DNA of 64,000 nt from Martinezella tropici (GCF_008370325.1 NZ_VNIP01000003.1:553580-617579), one strand, 5' to 3'; numbered from the stretch's first letter, positions 44,771 through 54,498 are shown. Notes: generated by a model from the sequence alone, not told the origin. Program-made: numbers and translations.

Positions 44771-46303
44771 TCAGAGAACCTCGGCGAGGAAGCGTTTCAG
44801 CCGTTCGCTTTGCGGATTGTCGAAGATCTGCTCCGGCGGGCCAGCTTCAACGATACGGCCCTCATCCATGAACACGACCTGATCGGCCACCTTGCGGGCA
44901 AATCCCATCTCATGCGTGACGACCGCCATGGTCATGCCCTGGCGCCCGAGATTGGCCATCAGGTCGAGCACGCCCTTCACCAATTCCGGATCGAGCGCGC
45001 TGGTGACCTCATCGAAGAGAACGACTTCCGGATCCATGGCGAGCGCCCGGGCAATGGCGACGCGCTGCTGCTGGCCGCCGGACAGGCCGGCGGGCCGATG
45101 ATCCCTACGTCCGGCAAGGCCGACTTCCGCAAGGCGGGTCTCGGCAATCCGGCGGGCCTCGCCCTTCGGCATCTTCTTGATCTTCGTCAGCGACAGCATG
45201 ACGTTTTCAAGCGCGGTGTGGTCCGGAAAGAGATTGAAGTGCTGGAACACCATGCCGACGCGGCGGCGCAGGCTTTCCGGCTTCATGGACAGAATGCTCT
45301 CGCCGTCGAGCTCAATGTTGCCGCGCTTCAGCTCCACCAGCCGGTTGACGCATCTGAGCAGCGTCGACTTGCCCGATCCGGACGGCCCGATGATGCAGGT
45401 CACCGTACCTCTTGCAATATCGAGATCGATGCCTTTCAGCACTTCGAGATCGCCGTAGGACATGCTGAGATCGCGAATCCTGACGGCCCCGCCCTTGAAG
45501 CGCGGCGTATGGGCGTCATCCTCCGGCACTCTTGCGCCAGACGCAGCTTCCAGTTCGCCGACCTCGATGAGGCCGCTGGTGGCGCCGGAGCCGCGGCCCT
45601 GACGCCCGAGACGCAGACGTGTATCGATATAGTTGACGAGATGCGTCAACGGAACGGTGATGACCAGATAGAAGACGCCGGCCAGCAGCAAAGGCGAGAG
45701 ATTGCCCGTGACGACGGCCTGATCCTGGCCGACGCGGAAAATTTCGCGCTCGGAGGCCAGCAGCCCCAGGAAGTAGACAAGGCTCGAATCCTTGACGTTG
45801 CCGATGAACTGGTTGACGAGCGCCGGCAGGACGCGCCGCACGCCTTGCGGGATGACGATCAGCCGCATCCCCTGCCCGTAACTCATGCTGAGCGCGCGGC
45901 AGGCCTCCATCTGTCCGCGCTCGACGCTTTGAATGCCCGATCGGAAGATCTCGCCGATGTAAGCGCCTGCAATCAGGCTGAGCGCGATGATGCCCAATGG
46001 AAACGGCGAGGGGCCGAAGAGTTCGCGGCCGATGCGGGCAAAGCCCTGGCCGATGATCAGGATCGTCACGATCGCCGGCAGGCCGCGAAAGATATCGGTA
46101 TAGATGCGCGCCGGCAGCCGCAGCCAGCGTGACTGCGAGATGCCCATCACGGCGAGCACCATGCCGATGATGACGCCGAGCACGGTAGACGCCGCCGCCA
46201 GGATCAGTGTGTTCTTCAGTCCGACCGTGATCATGCTCGGCAGGACTTCTGCCATCGCGTCCCAGTCAAGGAAGCTGCGACGGAGGTTTTCAAGCCAATT
46301 CAT
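44771..46303 (-). CDS. Polar amino-acid ABC transporter, permease and ATPase fused in one protein
   Basis: 510 residues. Residues ~1-240 form a HisM/GlnP-type permease with five helices ([20 protein letters not shown]; loop [20 protein letters not shown]). Residues ~265-510 are a GlnQ/HisP-type ATPase with Walker [10 protein letters not shown] (~304), signature [15 protein letters not shown] and Walker [16 protein letters not shown]. Importers of this family usually encode these as two proteins; fused forms occur but are less common. It lies between the binding protein (68 bp) and the FAD oxidase. Confidence 0.92.
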   Translation of the reverse strand: MNWLENLRRSFLDWDAMAEVLPSMITVGLKNTLILAAASTVLGVIIGMVLAVMGISQSRWLRLPARIYTDIFRGLPAIVTILIIGQGFARIGRELFGPSPFPLGIIALSLIAGAYIGEIFRSGIQSVERGQMEACRALSMSYGQGMRLIVIPQGVRRVLPALVNQFIGNVKDSSLVYFLGLLASEREIFRVGQDQAVVTGNLSPLLLAGVFYLVITVPLTHLVNYIDTRLRLGRQGRGSGATSGLIEVGELEAASGARVPEDDAHTPRFKGGAVRIRDLSMSYGDLEVLKGIDLDIARGTVTCIIGPSGSGKSTLLRCVNRLVELKRGNIELDGESILSMKPESLRRRVGMVFQHFNLFPDHTALENVMLSLTKIKKMPKGEARRIAETRLAEVGLAGRRDHRPAGLSGGQQQRVAIARALAMDPEVVLFDEVTSALDPELVKGVLDLMANLGRQGMTMAVVTHEMGFARKVADQVVFMDEGRIVEAGPPEQIFDNPQSERLKRFLAEVL

Positions 46304-46371
46304 TCAATTCCCCATGAAATTCGTCAGGCGGTTCAATGCCGCCGTCCGGCAAGCCGGACGGCGGCGCGGCC

Positions 46372-47199
46372 TTACTTCTTGGGAAGATATTGATCGGGCA
46401 TCGGCGAACCCGGGAACCACTTCTCATAGAGTGTCTTCCAGGTGCCGTCCTGCATCGCTTCGTGCAGCGCCTTGTTGAGCGCCAGCCGGAAGGCGTCGTT
46501 GCCCTTGTGGACGACGAAGCCCGCCGGGGCGTCGAAGGACGGAATGTTCACCGCAATCTTCAGCCCGGGATAGCGTTCGCCATATTGCTTGGCCGCCTCA
46601 TAATCGAGGAAATGTGCATCTATGGTGCCGTTGTTCAGCGCCGCTACGGCCGAATTGTTGTCCGGGAATTTGACGAGATCGGTGCCAGTGAAGTTCTTCG
46701 TGGCATAAACTTCCTGCAGCGTACCCTGCACGACGCCGAGACGCTTGCCCTTGAGGCCGCTTGCATCCTTGATCGAGGCATCGGAGGTCAGAACCGAGAG
46801 ATAGCCGGCGAGATAACCGTCCGAGAAATCGACCGTCTTCTTGCGTGCCTCGGTGGTTCCGATCGCCGCGACGGCGACATCGAAGCGCTGGTTGGCCACC
46901 GACGGCAGCAAGGCCGAGAACTCCTGGCCGGTAAACGTCACCTTATCCTTGGGAAAGCCTATGCGGGAGACGACGTTCAAAAAGAGTTCGATATCGAAAC
47001 CGGTGAATTGCCCATCGGCCGTCGCGAACGTGTAGGGCTTGGAATCTCCCATCGTGCCGACGCTGATGACGCCCGGATCGATCAGATGATAGGGATTGTC
47101 GGCGGCGACCGCCGGGCCGACGCTTGCTGCTACGAGGTAGGCCAGCACGCCTGCGCGCAAAGGCGCGGCAATGGTCGAGAATATACGGCATATGTTCAT
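46372..47199 (-). CDS. Polar amino-acid ABC transporter substrate-binding protein
   Basis: 275 residues with a signal peptide (hydrophobic ~15-30, cleavage near AVA at ~32). Family blocks: [20 protein letters not shown] (~43), [16 protein letters not shown] (~66), and [20 protein letters not shown] (~107). It binds amino acids or related amines (SBP_bac_3 class). GGAG is 7 nt before the ATG. It is the first gene of the operon controlled by the divergent LacI-type regulator. Confidence 0.92.
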   Translation of the reverse strand: MNICRIFSTIAAPLRAGVLAYLVAASVGPAVAADNPYHLIDPGVISVGTMGDSKPYTFATADGQFTGFDIELFLNVVSRIGFPKDKVTFTGQEFSALLPSVANQRFDVAVAAIGTTEARKKTVDFSDGYLAGYLSVLTSDASIKDASGLKGKRLGVVQGTLQEVYATKNFTGTDLVKFPDNNSAVAALNNGTIDAHFLDYEAAKQYGERYPGLKIAVNIPSFDAPAGFVVHKGNDAFRLALNKALHEAMQDGTWKTLYEKWFPGSPMPDQYLPKK

Positions 47200-47292
47200 G
47201 TTCGTTCTCCGCTCTGAAGGATGCTCTTATCGGCATTCATGCATGCGCGTCCGCATCCCTGCCTTTAGATCGGCGAGGGAATATCTGGACAA

Positions 47293-47325
47293 GAGACCGG
47301 TCTCATATATAAAGAGACCGGTCTC
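47293..47325. promoter_or_regulatory. Tandem LacI-type operator, two GAGACCGGTCTC palindromes
   Basis: The perfect 12 bp palindrome GAGACCGGTCTC occurs at 47293-47304 and again at 47314-47325. The centres are 21 bp apart, exactly two helical turns, and each is preceded by AA. The spacer TATATAAA could hold a -10 box. It lies in the 186 bp between the binding-protein gene and the divergent lacI-type gene. Same-face paired sites predict cooperative binding of two repressor dimers or one tetramer. Confidence 0.9.
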
Positions 47326-47385
47326 AATCGATATTTGTTAACTTGAGATTGACCGTCCGTCAACAACTCTTGTAGTCGTCATTGA

Positions 47386-48465
47386 ATGGAAGAGCCCCTC
47401 ATACCGAAACGCTCCGTGACCGTCGCCGACGTTGCCAGGGCAGCAAATGTCTCGAAGGCCACCGCCGCGCGCGTGCTCGGCGGCTATGGTGTCGTCAGCG
47501 ACAAGGTTCGCGAGCAAGTGCTTGCCGCCGCCGCGGCGCTCGAATACCGGCCGAACGAACTTGCCCGCAGCATGACGACGGGCAAATCCGGTATCATCGG
47601 AGTTGTAGTCGGCGATATCGAGAATGCCTTCTTCAGTCTGGCCGTCAGAGGCATCAGCGACGTCGCACGCATGGCCGGCTTCAACGTGATCATCGCCAAT
47701 TCCGGCGAGGAGCTCGATGCGGAAAAGTCGGCGGTGGACCTGCTCATCGGCAAGCGCGTCGATGGGCTGATTGTGACCCCGGCGCGCTGCGACCGGATGG
47801 AACATCTTCAGGACATACACCGCGTCGGCGTGCCGCTCGTTCTCTTTGACCGAAGCATTCCGGAACTCGGCGTCGATGCTGTCACGGGCGATGATTTCGA
47901 CGCGGCCATGATGGCCACCCGCTATCTTCTCGACATGGGGCATCGTCGGATCGCCTATATATCCGCCATGGATGCAGAGGGTGAATTCCTTGGCGATAGC
48001 CGCAGCATTTCCAATTCGGCGGTGCGCGAACGGGTGGAAGGCGTGCTGAAGGAGCAAGCCGACGCCGGCATAAGGAAGGCTCGGCACTACGTGCGGCTCG
48101 GCGCCACCGACCAGCCGAGGACGGATGGTGTCGTCGAGCGCCTGCTGCAGGACGCGGCACCGCCAACCGCCCTCATCGCTTCAGACAGCCTCGTCGGCCT
48201 TAGAGTTTTCAAGTCTCTGCAGACCCTGGGGCTGTCCATACCGCGCGATATCTCGATGATTTCCTTTCTGGATGCCGATTGGACGACCGTCACGACGCCG
48301 CCGATCACCGTCATCGACCAGCCGGTCTACGAGATGGGCAAGAAGGCGGCCGAACGGCTGATTTCACGATTGAACGGCAAGGGCATGCTCGTGGAGCGCA
48401 CCGCCATAAAAACAAGCCTCATCCGGCGCGGATCGGTCGCCTCGCTGCCTCTCAGCGACCAGTAA
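47386..48465 (+). CDS. LacI-family transcriptional regulator of the amino-acid/amine importer
   Basis: 359 residues. HTH and hinge: VTVADVARAANVSKATAARV, then RPNELARSMTTGKSGIIGVV. The ligand-binding domain follows (DGLIVTPARCDRMEHLQD; DLVMVERTAIKTSLIRRG-like C-terminal pattern). No convincing Shine-Dalgarno precedes the ATG at 47386, so initiation may be weak or leaderless. It is divergent from a polar amino-acid importer and FAD oxidase, an uncommon target for a LacI-type protein. The tandem operator in the promoter is its probable site. Confidence 0.9.
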   Translation: MEEPLIPKRSVTVADVARAANVSKATAARVLGGYGVVSDKVREQVLAAAAALEYRPNELARSMTTGKSGIIGVVVGDIENAFFSLAVRGISDVARMAGFNVIIANSGEELDAEKSAVDLLIGKRVDGLIVTPARCDRMEHLQDIHRVGVPLVLFDRSIPELGVDAVTGDDFDAAMMATRYLLDMGHRRIAYISAMDAEGEFLGDSRSISNSAVRERVEGVLKEQADAGIRKARHYVRLGATDQPRTDGVVERLLQDAAPPTALIASDSLVGLRVFKSLQTLGLSIPRDISMISFLDADWTTVTTPPITVIDQPVYEMGKKAAERLISRLNGKGMLVERTAIKTSLIRRGSVASLPLSDQ

Positions 48466-48680
48466 CGCGCCATATCGCGAGTGGTTGGGAATGCCCGAAA
48501 ATCGTCGTCGCCGTCGACGAAGGTGATAGGGAGAGCACAACAAACCATGACAATAGACACGGCCCCAATTTCAATCCGCGTTCTGCCTGTCGTAATTCAA
48601 GCCTGACAAACTGCGGTGGCGGATGCGATGAAACAAATTGATTTCAGAGATGTTTGACTCCGATAGAAAAGGAGATCGAC

Positions 48681-49178
48681 ATGACAGCGCCGCGTAAACC
48701 AAATCCATCATCCCGCGAAGAAGACTATCGCGATTATGAAGACCGGGACTTGCGTGAGGGTTGGTCGTATTCGGATGCCGACGGCGATCCTGTAAAGCCC
48801 AGGCCCGACAACACGGGCTACGGCGATACACCGGCCAATTTCGACGAAGATCCGAGCTCAGGATTTACAAAGGATACCGCCGATGCGTCGGGGCGTGAGG
48901 ACAGGATCGATACAACCGCGCCTTTGCCAGCAAATAGAATTGACGACGACCAACTGGAAGCGCAGATCACGGATCGACTGGAAGAGATCGGCGAGGTCGA
49001 TGTCGACAGCATCGAAGTGCGGGCCGTCGATGGGGTTGTCACGCTGGAAGGCCGCGTCGAGACAATTTCGCTGCTGCGCCACCTGGAAGCTATCGTTTTG
49101 TCGGTACCTGGCGTCGCGGCCGTGCGAAACAATCTCGAGACGATCGCCGTCGATTCTCATATTTCCGATGGGGATTGA
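48681..49178 (+). CDS. BON-domain protein
   Basis: 165 residues from the ATG at 48681 (AAAGGAGA upstream). The N-terminal ~85 residues are charged and Asp/Arg-rich and probably disordered. One BON domain follows at ~95-155 (VDVDSIEVRAVDGVVTLEGR, then LSVPGVAAVRNNLE). BON domains bind membranes or phospholipids and occur in osmotic-shock proteins such as OsmY. No signal peptide is visible, so this copy is likely cytoplasmic. No operon partner. Confidence 0.85.
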   Translation: MTAPRKPNPSSREEDYRDYEDRDLREGWSYSDADGDPVKPRPDNTGYGDTPANFDEDPSSGFTKDTADASGREDRIDTTAPLPANRIDDDQLEAQITDRLEEIGEVDVDSIEVRAVDGVVTLEGRVETISLLRHLEAIVLSVPGVAAVRNNLETIAVDSHISDGD

Positions 49179-49360
49179 ATTGGAACGGCTCAATCGTAGC
49201 GAGACTTAATCTGGATACGATCGTGTGAAAACACTGCCCCATATCTCTTCGATACTTTGATCATTGCATCGCTGCCGAGAACAAGGCAGCATATTCTTCC
49301 CCGGCACAGCAGCAGAACTTTAGATTTCGCATTTTTCCGAATTGCTACTATCGCCGAGGG

Positions 49361-51559
49361 ATGCGGGGCAAAGGAACCGACACCGCAATGGTGACGCGTG
49401 CGCAGCAAATTGGCGTCGTTATCGGCCTGGCCATCGTCACGGCACTGACGATCCTTAGGGCGAGCGATCCTCAGTTGCTAAGGCTTGCCCGCGATTTGAC
49501 ATTCGACCAGTATCAGCGCCTGGTGCCCCGGACTTTCGAGAACCAGCCCGTCCGCGTCGTCGACATAGACGAAGCGTCCTTGCGCGAGTTCGGTCAATGG
49601 CCTTGGCCGCGAAACCGGATTGCCGCCCTCGTGGACAGGCTTTCCGATATGGGCGCGTCCGCCATCGCCTTCGATTTCCTTTTCGCCGAGCCCGACCGCC
49701 TGTCGCCTCGCAATGTCGTTCGCGACGTCACCGGCATCGACCCCTCGCTGCTGGGCAAGCTCCCTGATAACGATGAGATTTTTTCCCAATCGCTAGCGGG
49801 AAGGCCGGTGGTTCTGGGCTTCGGCCTCTCCAACGAGGGAAACTATCTGCCGCCGGTCAAGGCAGGGTTCGCCTATACCGGCGAAACTCCCTTTGGTGCA
49901 CCGCCGGCAATCAAGGCGGCGACGCCGCTGCAGCCGCAATTGCAGGCCAATGCCTCGGGCCTCGGTCATATCAGCCTCAATCCGGGCGCATCGTCGGCGG
50001 TGGTGCGCGCGGTTCCGCTTTTCCTTAGCGACGGCAAGCAGCTCTACCCCAGTCTTGCACTCGAAGCGCTCCGCGTCGCACAGGGGGCCTCCACCTATGT
50101 GCTCGACGCAGCCCCGAACACGCCGAATACACTGACCCGGGTGAAAATCGGGGATTTCATCGTGCCGGTAACGGCAGCAGGAGAGCTCTGGCTCTATGTC
50201 AGTCCCGACACCGCGGACCGATATATTTCGGCAGCGAAGGTACTTTCGCCCGGAGACGCCTCCGCCGATATGAAAACGGCCATCGAAGGCAGCATCATTT
50301 TTGTTGGAACCTCTGCCTCCGGTCTCCAGGATGTCCGCACCACAGCGCTCGGCGAGAACGTGCCGGGTGTCTCCATTCATGCGCAGATCGTCGAGCAGAT
50401 ACTGTCAGGCCGCTTCCTGTCCCGGCCGGATTGGGCAGACGGGCTGGAAATCCTGTTCATCGCCATTTTGGGCAGCCTTCTGGTGATCCTCACCACTTTC
50501 GTCAATCCGGCCGTCGCGCTTGCCTGCGGCCTGCAGATTACCCTCCTTGCCCTTGTGGCCTCCTGGTTTGCCTTCCTTTATGGTGGTTTTCTCTTCGACC
50601 CGCTGGCACCGATCGTTGCCGGATCGATCACGCATTTCGCCGCGACGGCATTCCGCTTTCTCGTGACCGATCGGGAACATCGCGACGTGCGGCGGGCTTT
50701 CGGCCACTATCTCTCGCCATCGCTGCTCCATCGCATCGAGCATACGCGCAACGCCCTGCGCCTCGGAGGCGATGAACGCGAGCTGACGGTCATGTTCGTC
50801 GATGTGCGAAACTTCACCCAGATCAGCGAGGAGATGACCCCGAGTGCCGTCGTCGCGTTTCTGAACACGCTGCTCGATGCGCTGAGCTACCATGTCATCG
50901 CCAATGACGGAACGCTCGACAAGTTCATCGGCGACTCGATCATGGCCTTCTGGAACGCTCCTGTCGATGTCGCCGATCATGCCGGCAAGGCGATCCGTGC
51001 GGCTCTCGGCATGCGGGAAACGCTCGCTCGCCTCAACAAAAGCGACGCATTCGGTTTCGGAGACGAGCGGCGGGTCGGAATAGGGATCGGCATACATACG
51101 GGGCTTGCCTGCGTCGGCAATATGGGGGCCGAGACACGGTTCAATTACTCCGCGGTCGGCGACGCCGTGAACATTGCCGCGCGTATCGAATCCGCCTGCA
51201 AGGATATCAATTTCGACATTCTGGTATCCGAACCGACGGCAAGCCTGCTGCCCGATTGCGCTCTGCTCGAAGCCGGAGCGCTGACGTTGAAGGGTAAGAG
51301 TATGCGAACCAACCTTTTTGCGGTTGTCGGCGATGCGCGCCTGGCAAGATCCATCGAATTTGTCGAACTTCAGTCCATGCACAGGCAGCTTGTCGCCGCT
51401 CTCCGAACACGCTCGACGAGCAGCCGCAAACTCGTCAGCGCGGCGAAACTCAAAGCCCAGGCCGTAGCAACAGGATTATTGCAGGGCTTTTACAGCCAGA
51501 TTTCGCGCCGGGCCGGACATTTCGCCGACGAAACTCCAGAGAAGGCGGCCGACATCTAG
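49361..51559 (+). CDS. CHASE2-domain class III adenylate/guanylate cyclase
   Basis: 732 residues from the ATG at 49361; an ATG at 49388 is an alternative, since neither has an ideal ribosome-binding site. An N-terminal helix is followed by an extracytoplasmic CHASE2 sensor (~30-340; WPWPRNRIAALVDRLSDMGA near its start), about three membrane helices (~355-425) and a cyclase catalytic domain (~455-650). Catalytic Asp in TVMFVDVRNFTQIS, FIGDSIMAFWNAP and substrate-loop region FNYSAVGDAVNIAARIE are present. It makes cAMP or cGMP in response to an external signal. It is convergent with a FecR-domain protein gene 34 bp away. Confidence 0.93.
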   Translation: MRGKGTDTAMVTRAQQIGVVIGLAIVTALTILRASDPQLLRLARDLTFDQYQRLVPRTFENQPVRVVDIDEASLREFGQWPWPRNRIAALVDRLSDMGASAIAFDFLFAEPDRLSPRNVVRDVTGIDPSLLGKLPDNDEIFSQSLAGRPVVLGFGLSNEGNYLPPVKAGFAYTGETPFGAPPAIKAATPLQPQLQANASGLGHISLNPGASSAVVRAVPLFLSDGKQLYPSLALEALRVAQGASTYVLDAAPNTPNTLTRVKIGDFIVPVTAAGELWLYVSPDTADRYISAAKVLSPGDASADMKTAIEGSIIFVGTSASGLQDVRTTALGENVPGVSIHAQIVEQILSGRFLSRPDWADGLEILFIAILGSLLVILTTFVNPAVALACGLQITLLALVASWFAFLYGGFLFDPLAPIVAGSITHFAATAFRFLVTDREHRDVRRAFGHYLSPSLLHRIEHTRNALRLGGDERELTVMFVDVRNFTQISEEMTPSAVVAFLNTLLDALSYHVIANDGTLDKFIGDSIMAFWNAPVDVADHAGKAIRAALGMRETLARLNKSDAFGFGDERRVGIGIGIHTGLACVGNMGAETRFNYSAVGDAVNIAARIESACKDINFDILVSEPTASLLPDCALLEAGALTLKGKSMRTNLFAVVGDARLARSIEFVELQSMHRQLVAALRTRSTSSRKLVSAAKLKAQAVATGLLQGFYSQISRRAGHFADETPEKAADI

Positions 51560-51593
51560 CTGATTTGATAGCCATCCTCCGCGACGCACAGCA

Positions 51594-52634
51594 CTATCGA
51601 TGGTGATGCCCGCCACGGTGATCGCCATGATTGCCGTCATCGCCTTGGCTGTCCTGGTTGTCTCCGTCATGATCACCCCATCCGTGATCACCTCTGCCAT
51701 GATGGTCGTGATGCTCATGATGATCGTGATGCTCGCCTTCGTCGCCATCGCGCTCGTGCGGTTTTCCTGATTTGTCGGGCGTACTTGGCGGATTTGAGAC
51801 ACCTGGCGTGCTGGGAGTTTCGTGCGGTGTGGCAGGCGCCTCGGCGCGTGGCGATTCCTGGGGGCTGGGTGCGCTCGGCGTATCGTGCGGCGCCGGTGCA
51901 GGATTATTTGCCGGAGCGCTGCGCGGAGAGACCCCGTTGGGCCGATCTTTCATCGCCGTCGACAGACCGCATGCGCCACCGCCGGCAAAACTCATTCGTC
52001 CCGAAAGCTGCTGATCCCCGGACAGGAACGGCAAAGCTCGCTGATTGCCGAGGGTTTTGAGGATATCGCGGTTGACCCGGCGCGGATCACTGACCTGGCC
52101 GTTGCGTTTTGCAACGATACAGTCGCATTGCTGCTTCAACTGCTTGCAGCCGCCGGCACCGCAGAATTGCGCGGCGCCGCTCAACAGAACGACCGCTGTA
52201 GTGCCGTTGGCCCCGACATAGAAATCAAATACCGTCCCGCGCACACCGATCGTTCCGGCAGGAGTGACGATCTGATAGGCCGAGTGGTTCGAATTTCCGC
52301 TCATCCAGCGAAAAGTGCCCTTTGCCGCATTTACGGTAAGCTTTTTGACCGAGCCAGAGTCGTCGAAGACGAATTTGTCGATGACAACAGAAGAGCCGGC
52401 TCCGACAGCCAGCTTCGTGCCATCTCGAAAGGTGAACTGTCCAAGACCGGAAAGGGAGGTACGAATTCGCTCGTCCCGATGTACAGGATCATCGACCGCG
52501 AGCGGACCGCCTTCGCCCGTAACTTCGGTTTTGATCAGCACCGCCTGGCCGACCTTCTCGGCGGCTCTCGAAGACAATGGCGCGAGCAGCATGACGCTCA
52601 GCGCAATGGTTGCGGCGCGAGGTAGATACAACAT
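51594..52634 (-). CDS. FecR-domain secreted protein with Pro- and His-rich C-terminus
   Basis: 346 residues with a signal peptide (1-24, cleavage near SRA). A FecR domain lies at ~50-160 (TFRDGTKLAVGAGSSVVIDK; VTPAGTIGVRGTVFDFYVGA). The last ~110 residues are Pro/Ser-rich and then His/Asp/Gly-rich (HHDHHEHHDHHGRGDHGWGD), a probable metal-binding tail. There is no sigma factor gene nearby, so it is not a classical FecR anti-sigma factor. FecR-like secreted proteins next to CHASE2 cyclases recur in alphaproteobacteria, so the two may form a sensory pair; this is inference. Confidence 0.88.
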   Translation of the reverse strand: MLYLPRAATIALSVMLLAPLSSRAAEKVGQAVLIKTEVTGEGGPLAVDDPVHRDERIRTSLSGLGQFTFRDGTKLAVGAGSSVVIDKFVFDDSGSVKKLTVNAAKGTFRWMSGNSNHSAYQIVTPAGTIGVRGTVFDFYVGANGTTAVVLLSGAAQFCGAGGCKQLKQQCDCIVAKRNGQVSDPRRVNRDILKTLGNQRALPFLSGDQQLSGRMSFAGGGACGLSTAMKDRPNGVSPRSAPANNPAPAPHDTPSAPSPQESPRAEAPATPHETPSTPGVSNPPSTPDKSGKPHERDGDEGEHHDHHEHHDHHGRGDHGWGDHDGDNQDSQGDDGNHGDHRGGHHHR

Positions 52635-52837
52635 CCCACCCTCCAGGCATACTTATGTTTTACCATAGAATACCATCGAATGTCGTATCATCCTTTCTGA
52701 GTATAAATGGCGTAGGCTGATTTATTATCGGCCTGGATCCCATCGAAATGGACGAATTCTACCGTTGGCACTATCATTGAAGCTTCGATGCCGGTCGCAT
52801 CTTCCATCTTGCTTGACAGAAAACCCACCTTCGGATC

Positions 52838-53854
52838 ATGCGCGATATTTCGACGAAGTTACTGCGTTCGAAAACTGACAATGGAACAATTTCGGACGCG
52901 TTACGTTTGAGGCAGATGAAAACGCAGCACGCCATTGCCCGTACCGGTAAAATTCTTCAATTCAACTCCGCTCAAGTCCACATCCTGGAAAGTGGCAATG
53001 TCACGGGGCGTCCCGTCGTCGTTTTGCACGGATGCGGCAGTCTCGCCCAGGAGGTTCTTCTTCCTTTTGAGAACAGCACGCACCGGCTGATTGCGGTCGA
53101 CCGCCCTGGTTATGGCCATAGCACCCCCTTGCCAGAGGGCGAGCGCGGCGGTTTCGGGCAATCGGTCTGGCTCGAGCATCTCTTCGGGTTCCTCGACATT
53201 AGAAACGTCGTCATAGTGGCGCATTCGATAGGCTGCGCGCCTGCTCTCCATCTTGCCGCGCGAAGGCCGGATCTATTGAGCGGCCTGCTGCTCATCTCTC
53301 CCTGCTGCCGACCGGTACCGTTCAAGCCGCTCATCATGCTCAGAGCCGCCTCAGCTCCGATGATCGGCGCTGTATTTTACCAGCAGGTGATCAGCCGCTG
53401 GCCCGGATACTTTGTCGAACGCGGACTTCAAGCCTCGTCGTATCCGAACCCCGTCCCGGCCACGCTTGCAAATTTGCCCGCACCTCATCTGCTCAACCCA
53501 ATTTCGATCCGGTCCATGGCGGACGAGCTTCGGGTATTCAATACCGATATGCAAAGTCTGACGACACTTCCCGCGGATTTGCCGATATCGGTCCTGTTCG
53601 GGCTCGCCGATAAGATTATCGATCCCGCCTGGCACCTGGAATGGATCCGGGGAAAGCACCCCGCTCCGACCATCAAGCTGCTGAATGGTGTTGGTCACAT
53701 GCCGCATCACATTGCGCCCGACTTCGCGCGGACGATGTTGAGCGACTTGGTCAGTGTTGCAGACACGGGTTCCGGCATCAGGCCGCTCGACATCGCTTCA
53801 ATCGGTGGGAAGCGCGCTCATGCCGGCTTTCGTCAGCAGCTCACAGCCGGTTAA
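52838..53854 (+). CDS. Alpha/beta-hydrolase fold protein
   Basis: 338 residues from the ATG at 52838; the ATG at 52916 has a GAGG and may be the true start (312 residues). The oxyanion strand VVVLHGCGSLAQEVLLPF, nucleophile elbow VAHSIGCAPALHLAAR, catalytic Asp in FGLADKIIDP and His in GVGHMPHHI are all in place. Family members hydrolyse esters, lactones, haloalkanes or epoxides. There is no signal peptide. It stands alone, so no substrate can be suggested. Confidence 0.87.
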   Translation: MRDISTKLLRSKTDNGTISDALRLRQMKTQHAIARTGKILQFNSAQVHILESGNVTGRPVVVLHGCGSLAQEVLLPFENSTHRLIAVDRPGYGHSTPLPEGERGGFGQSVWLEHLFGFLDIRNVVIVAHSIGCAPALHLAARRPDLLSGLLLISPCCRPVPFKPLIMLRAASAPMIGAVFYQQVISRWPGYFVERGLQASSYPNPVPATLANLPAPHLLNPISIRSMADELRVFNTDMQSLTTLPADLPISVLFGLADKIIDPAWHLEWIRGKHPAPTIKLLNGVGHMPHHIAPDFARTMLSDLVSVADTGSGIRPLDIASIGGKRAHAGFRQQLTAG

Positions 53855-53989
53855 ACCTTGTTGCATCCGGTACAAAAGCATAAGAGAAGACGGAGAATAT
53901 CAAACCTCCGCATCCGACCGGCTTGATCTGGCGCCGACTGACCGCTAGGTTGCCGTCGCAATCAAACTGTATAGATACGGGGGACTGGC

Positions 53990-54193
53990 ATGCCGACTGG
54001 TAAAGTTAAGTTTTTCAACAGCGACAAGGGTTTCGGCTTCATCGCACCGGAATCGGGAGGAGCTGACGTGTTCGTGCATGTCTCCGCCCTGCAATATGGC
54101 GATGTGCTCAAAGAGGGGCAATCTGTTTCCTATGATCTCGGCCAGGATCGCAAGACCGGCAAGTCGAAGGCAGAAAACGTCAGACCGCTCTGA
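53990..54193 (+). CDS. cspA: Cold-shock domain protein, CspA family
   Basis: 67 residues, a single cold-shock domain. RNP1 is KGFGFI and RNP2 is VFVHVSAL. It binds single-stranded RNA and DNA as an RNA chaperone. GGGGGA lies 7 nt before the ATG. It is monocistronic, and Csp proteins are often multicopy in rhizobia. A strong inverted repeat begins 133 bp downstream. Confidence 0.95.
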   Translation: MPTGKVKFFNSDKGFGFIAPESGGADVFVHVSALQYGDVLKEGQSVSYDLGQDRKTGKSKAENVRPL

Positions 54194-54325
54194 CGAAATC
54201 AGACACAGCACTATCCAATACATGGGTCGTGTTGCGGCGTTCCCAGCCATGTCGACCGGCATGAATTGCGCATGCATGGTGTAAGACCAAGCAGAAGCGC
54301 ATGGGGCTATGCAATTAGTGTCTTT

Positions 54326-54362
54326 CCTTGCATTTGTGGAGTTGCGCTCCGCAAATGCAAGG
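54326..54362. repeat. Long perfect inverted repeat, hairpin
   Basis: CCTTGCATTTG (54326-54336) and CAAATGCAAGG (54352-54362) are exact inverted complements of 11 bp, enclosing TGGAG-TTGCG-CTCCG, which extends the stem (a T/G wobble and GGAG/CTCC). It is not followed by a U-tract. It could be a bidirectional terminator, a processing site or a palindromic repeat. It sits between the cold-shock gene and the RIME-like copy 2. Confidence 0.75.
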
Positions 54363-54393
54363 TTGATAGGGGCAACGCTCCCCCTTGGAAATC

Positions 54394-54498
54394 CTAGAGC
54401 TTTCCGCTTTCCTTCGAAACGCGAAAACGCTCTATCCTTTTGTTGTTACGCAATTCCGGACGGAAAACCGCTTCGCACTTTTCCTGGAATTGCTCTAG
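54394..54498 (-). repeat. RIME-like intergenic repeat, copy 2 (inverted relative to copy 1)
   Basis: A 105 bp element, CTAGAGC...GCTCTAG, is the reverse complement of the element at 43415-43520 with about a dozen differences and a few single-base gaps. It lies between the cold-shock gene and the GntR-type gene. Shared termini and orientation freedom support a small mobile or miniature repeat family. Confidence 0.85.

Noticed and set aside
48547..48606. Nineteen-codon frame before the BON-domain gene
   Set aside because: The GGGAGAG is too far from its ATG and composition is not protein-like.
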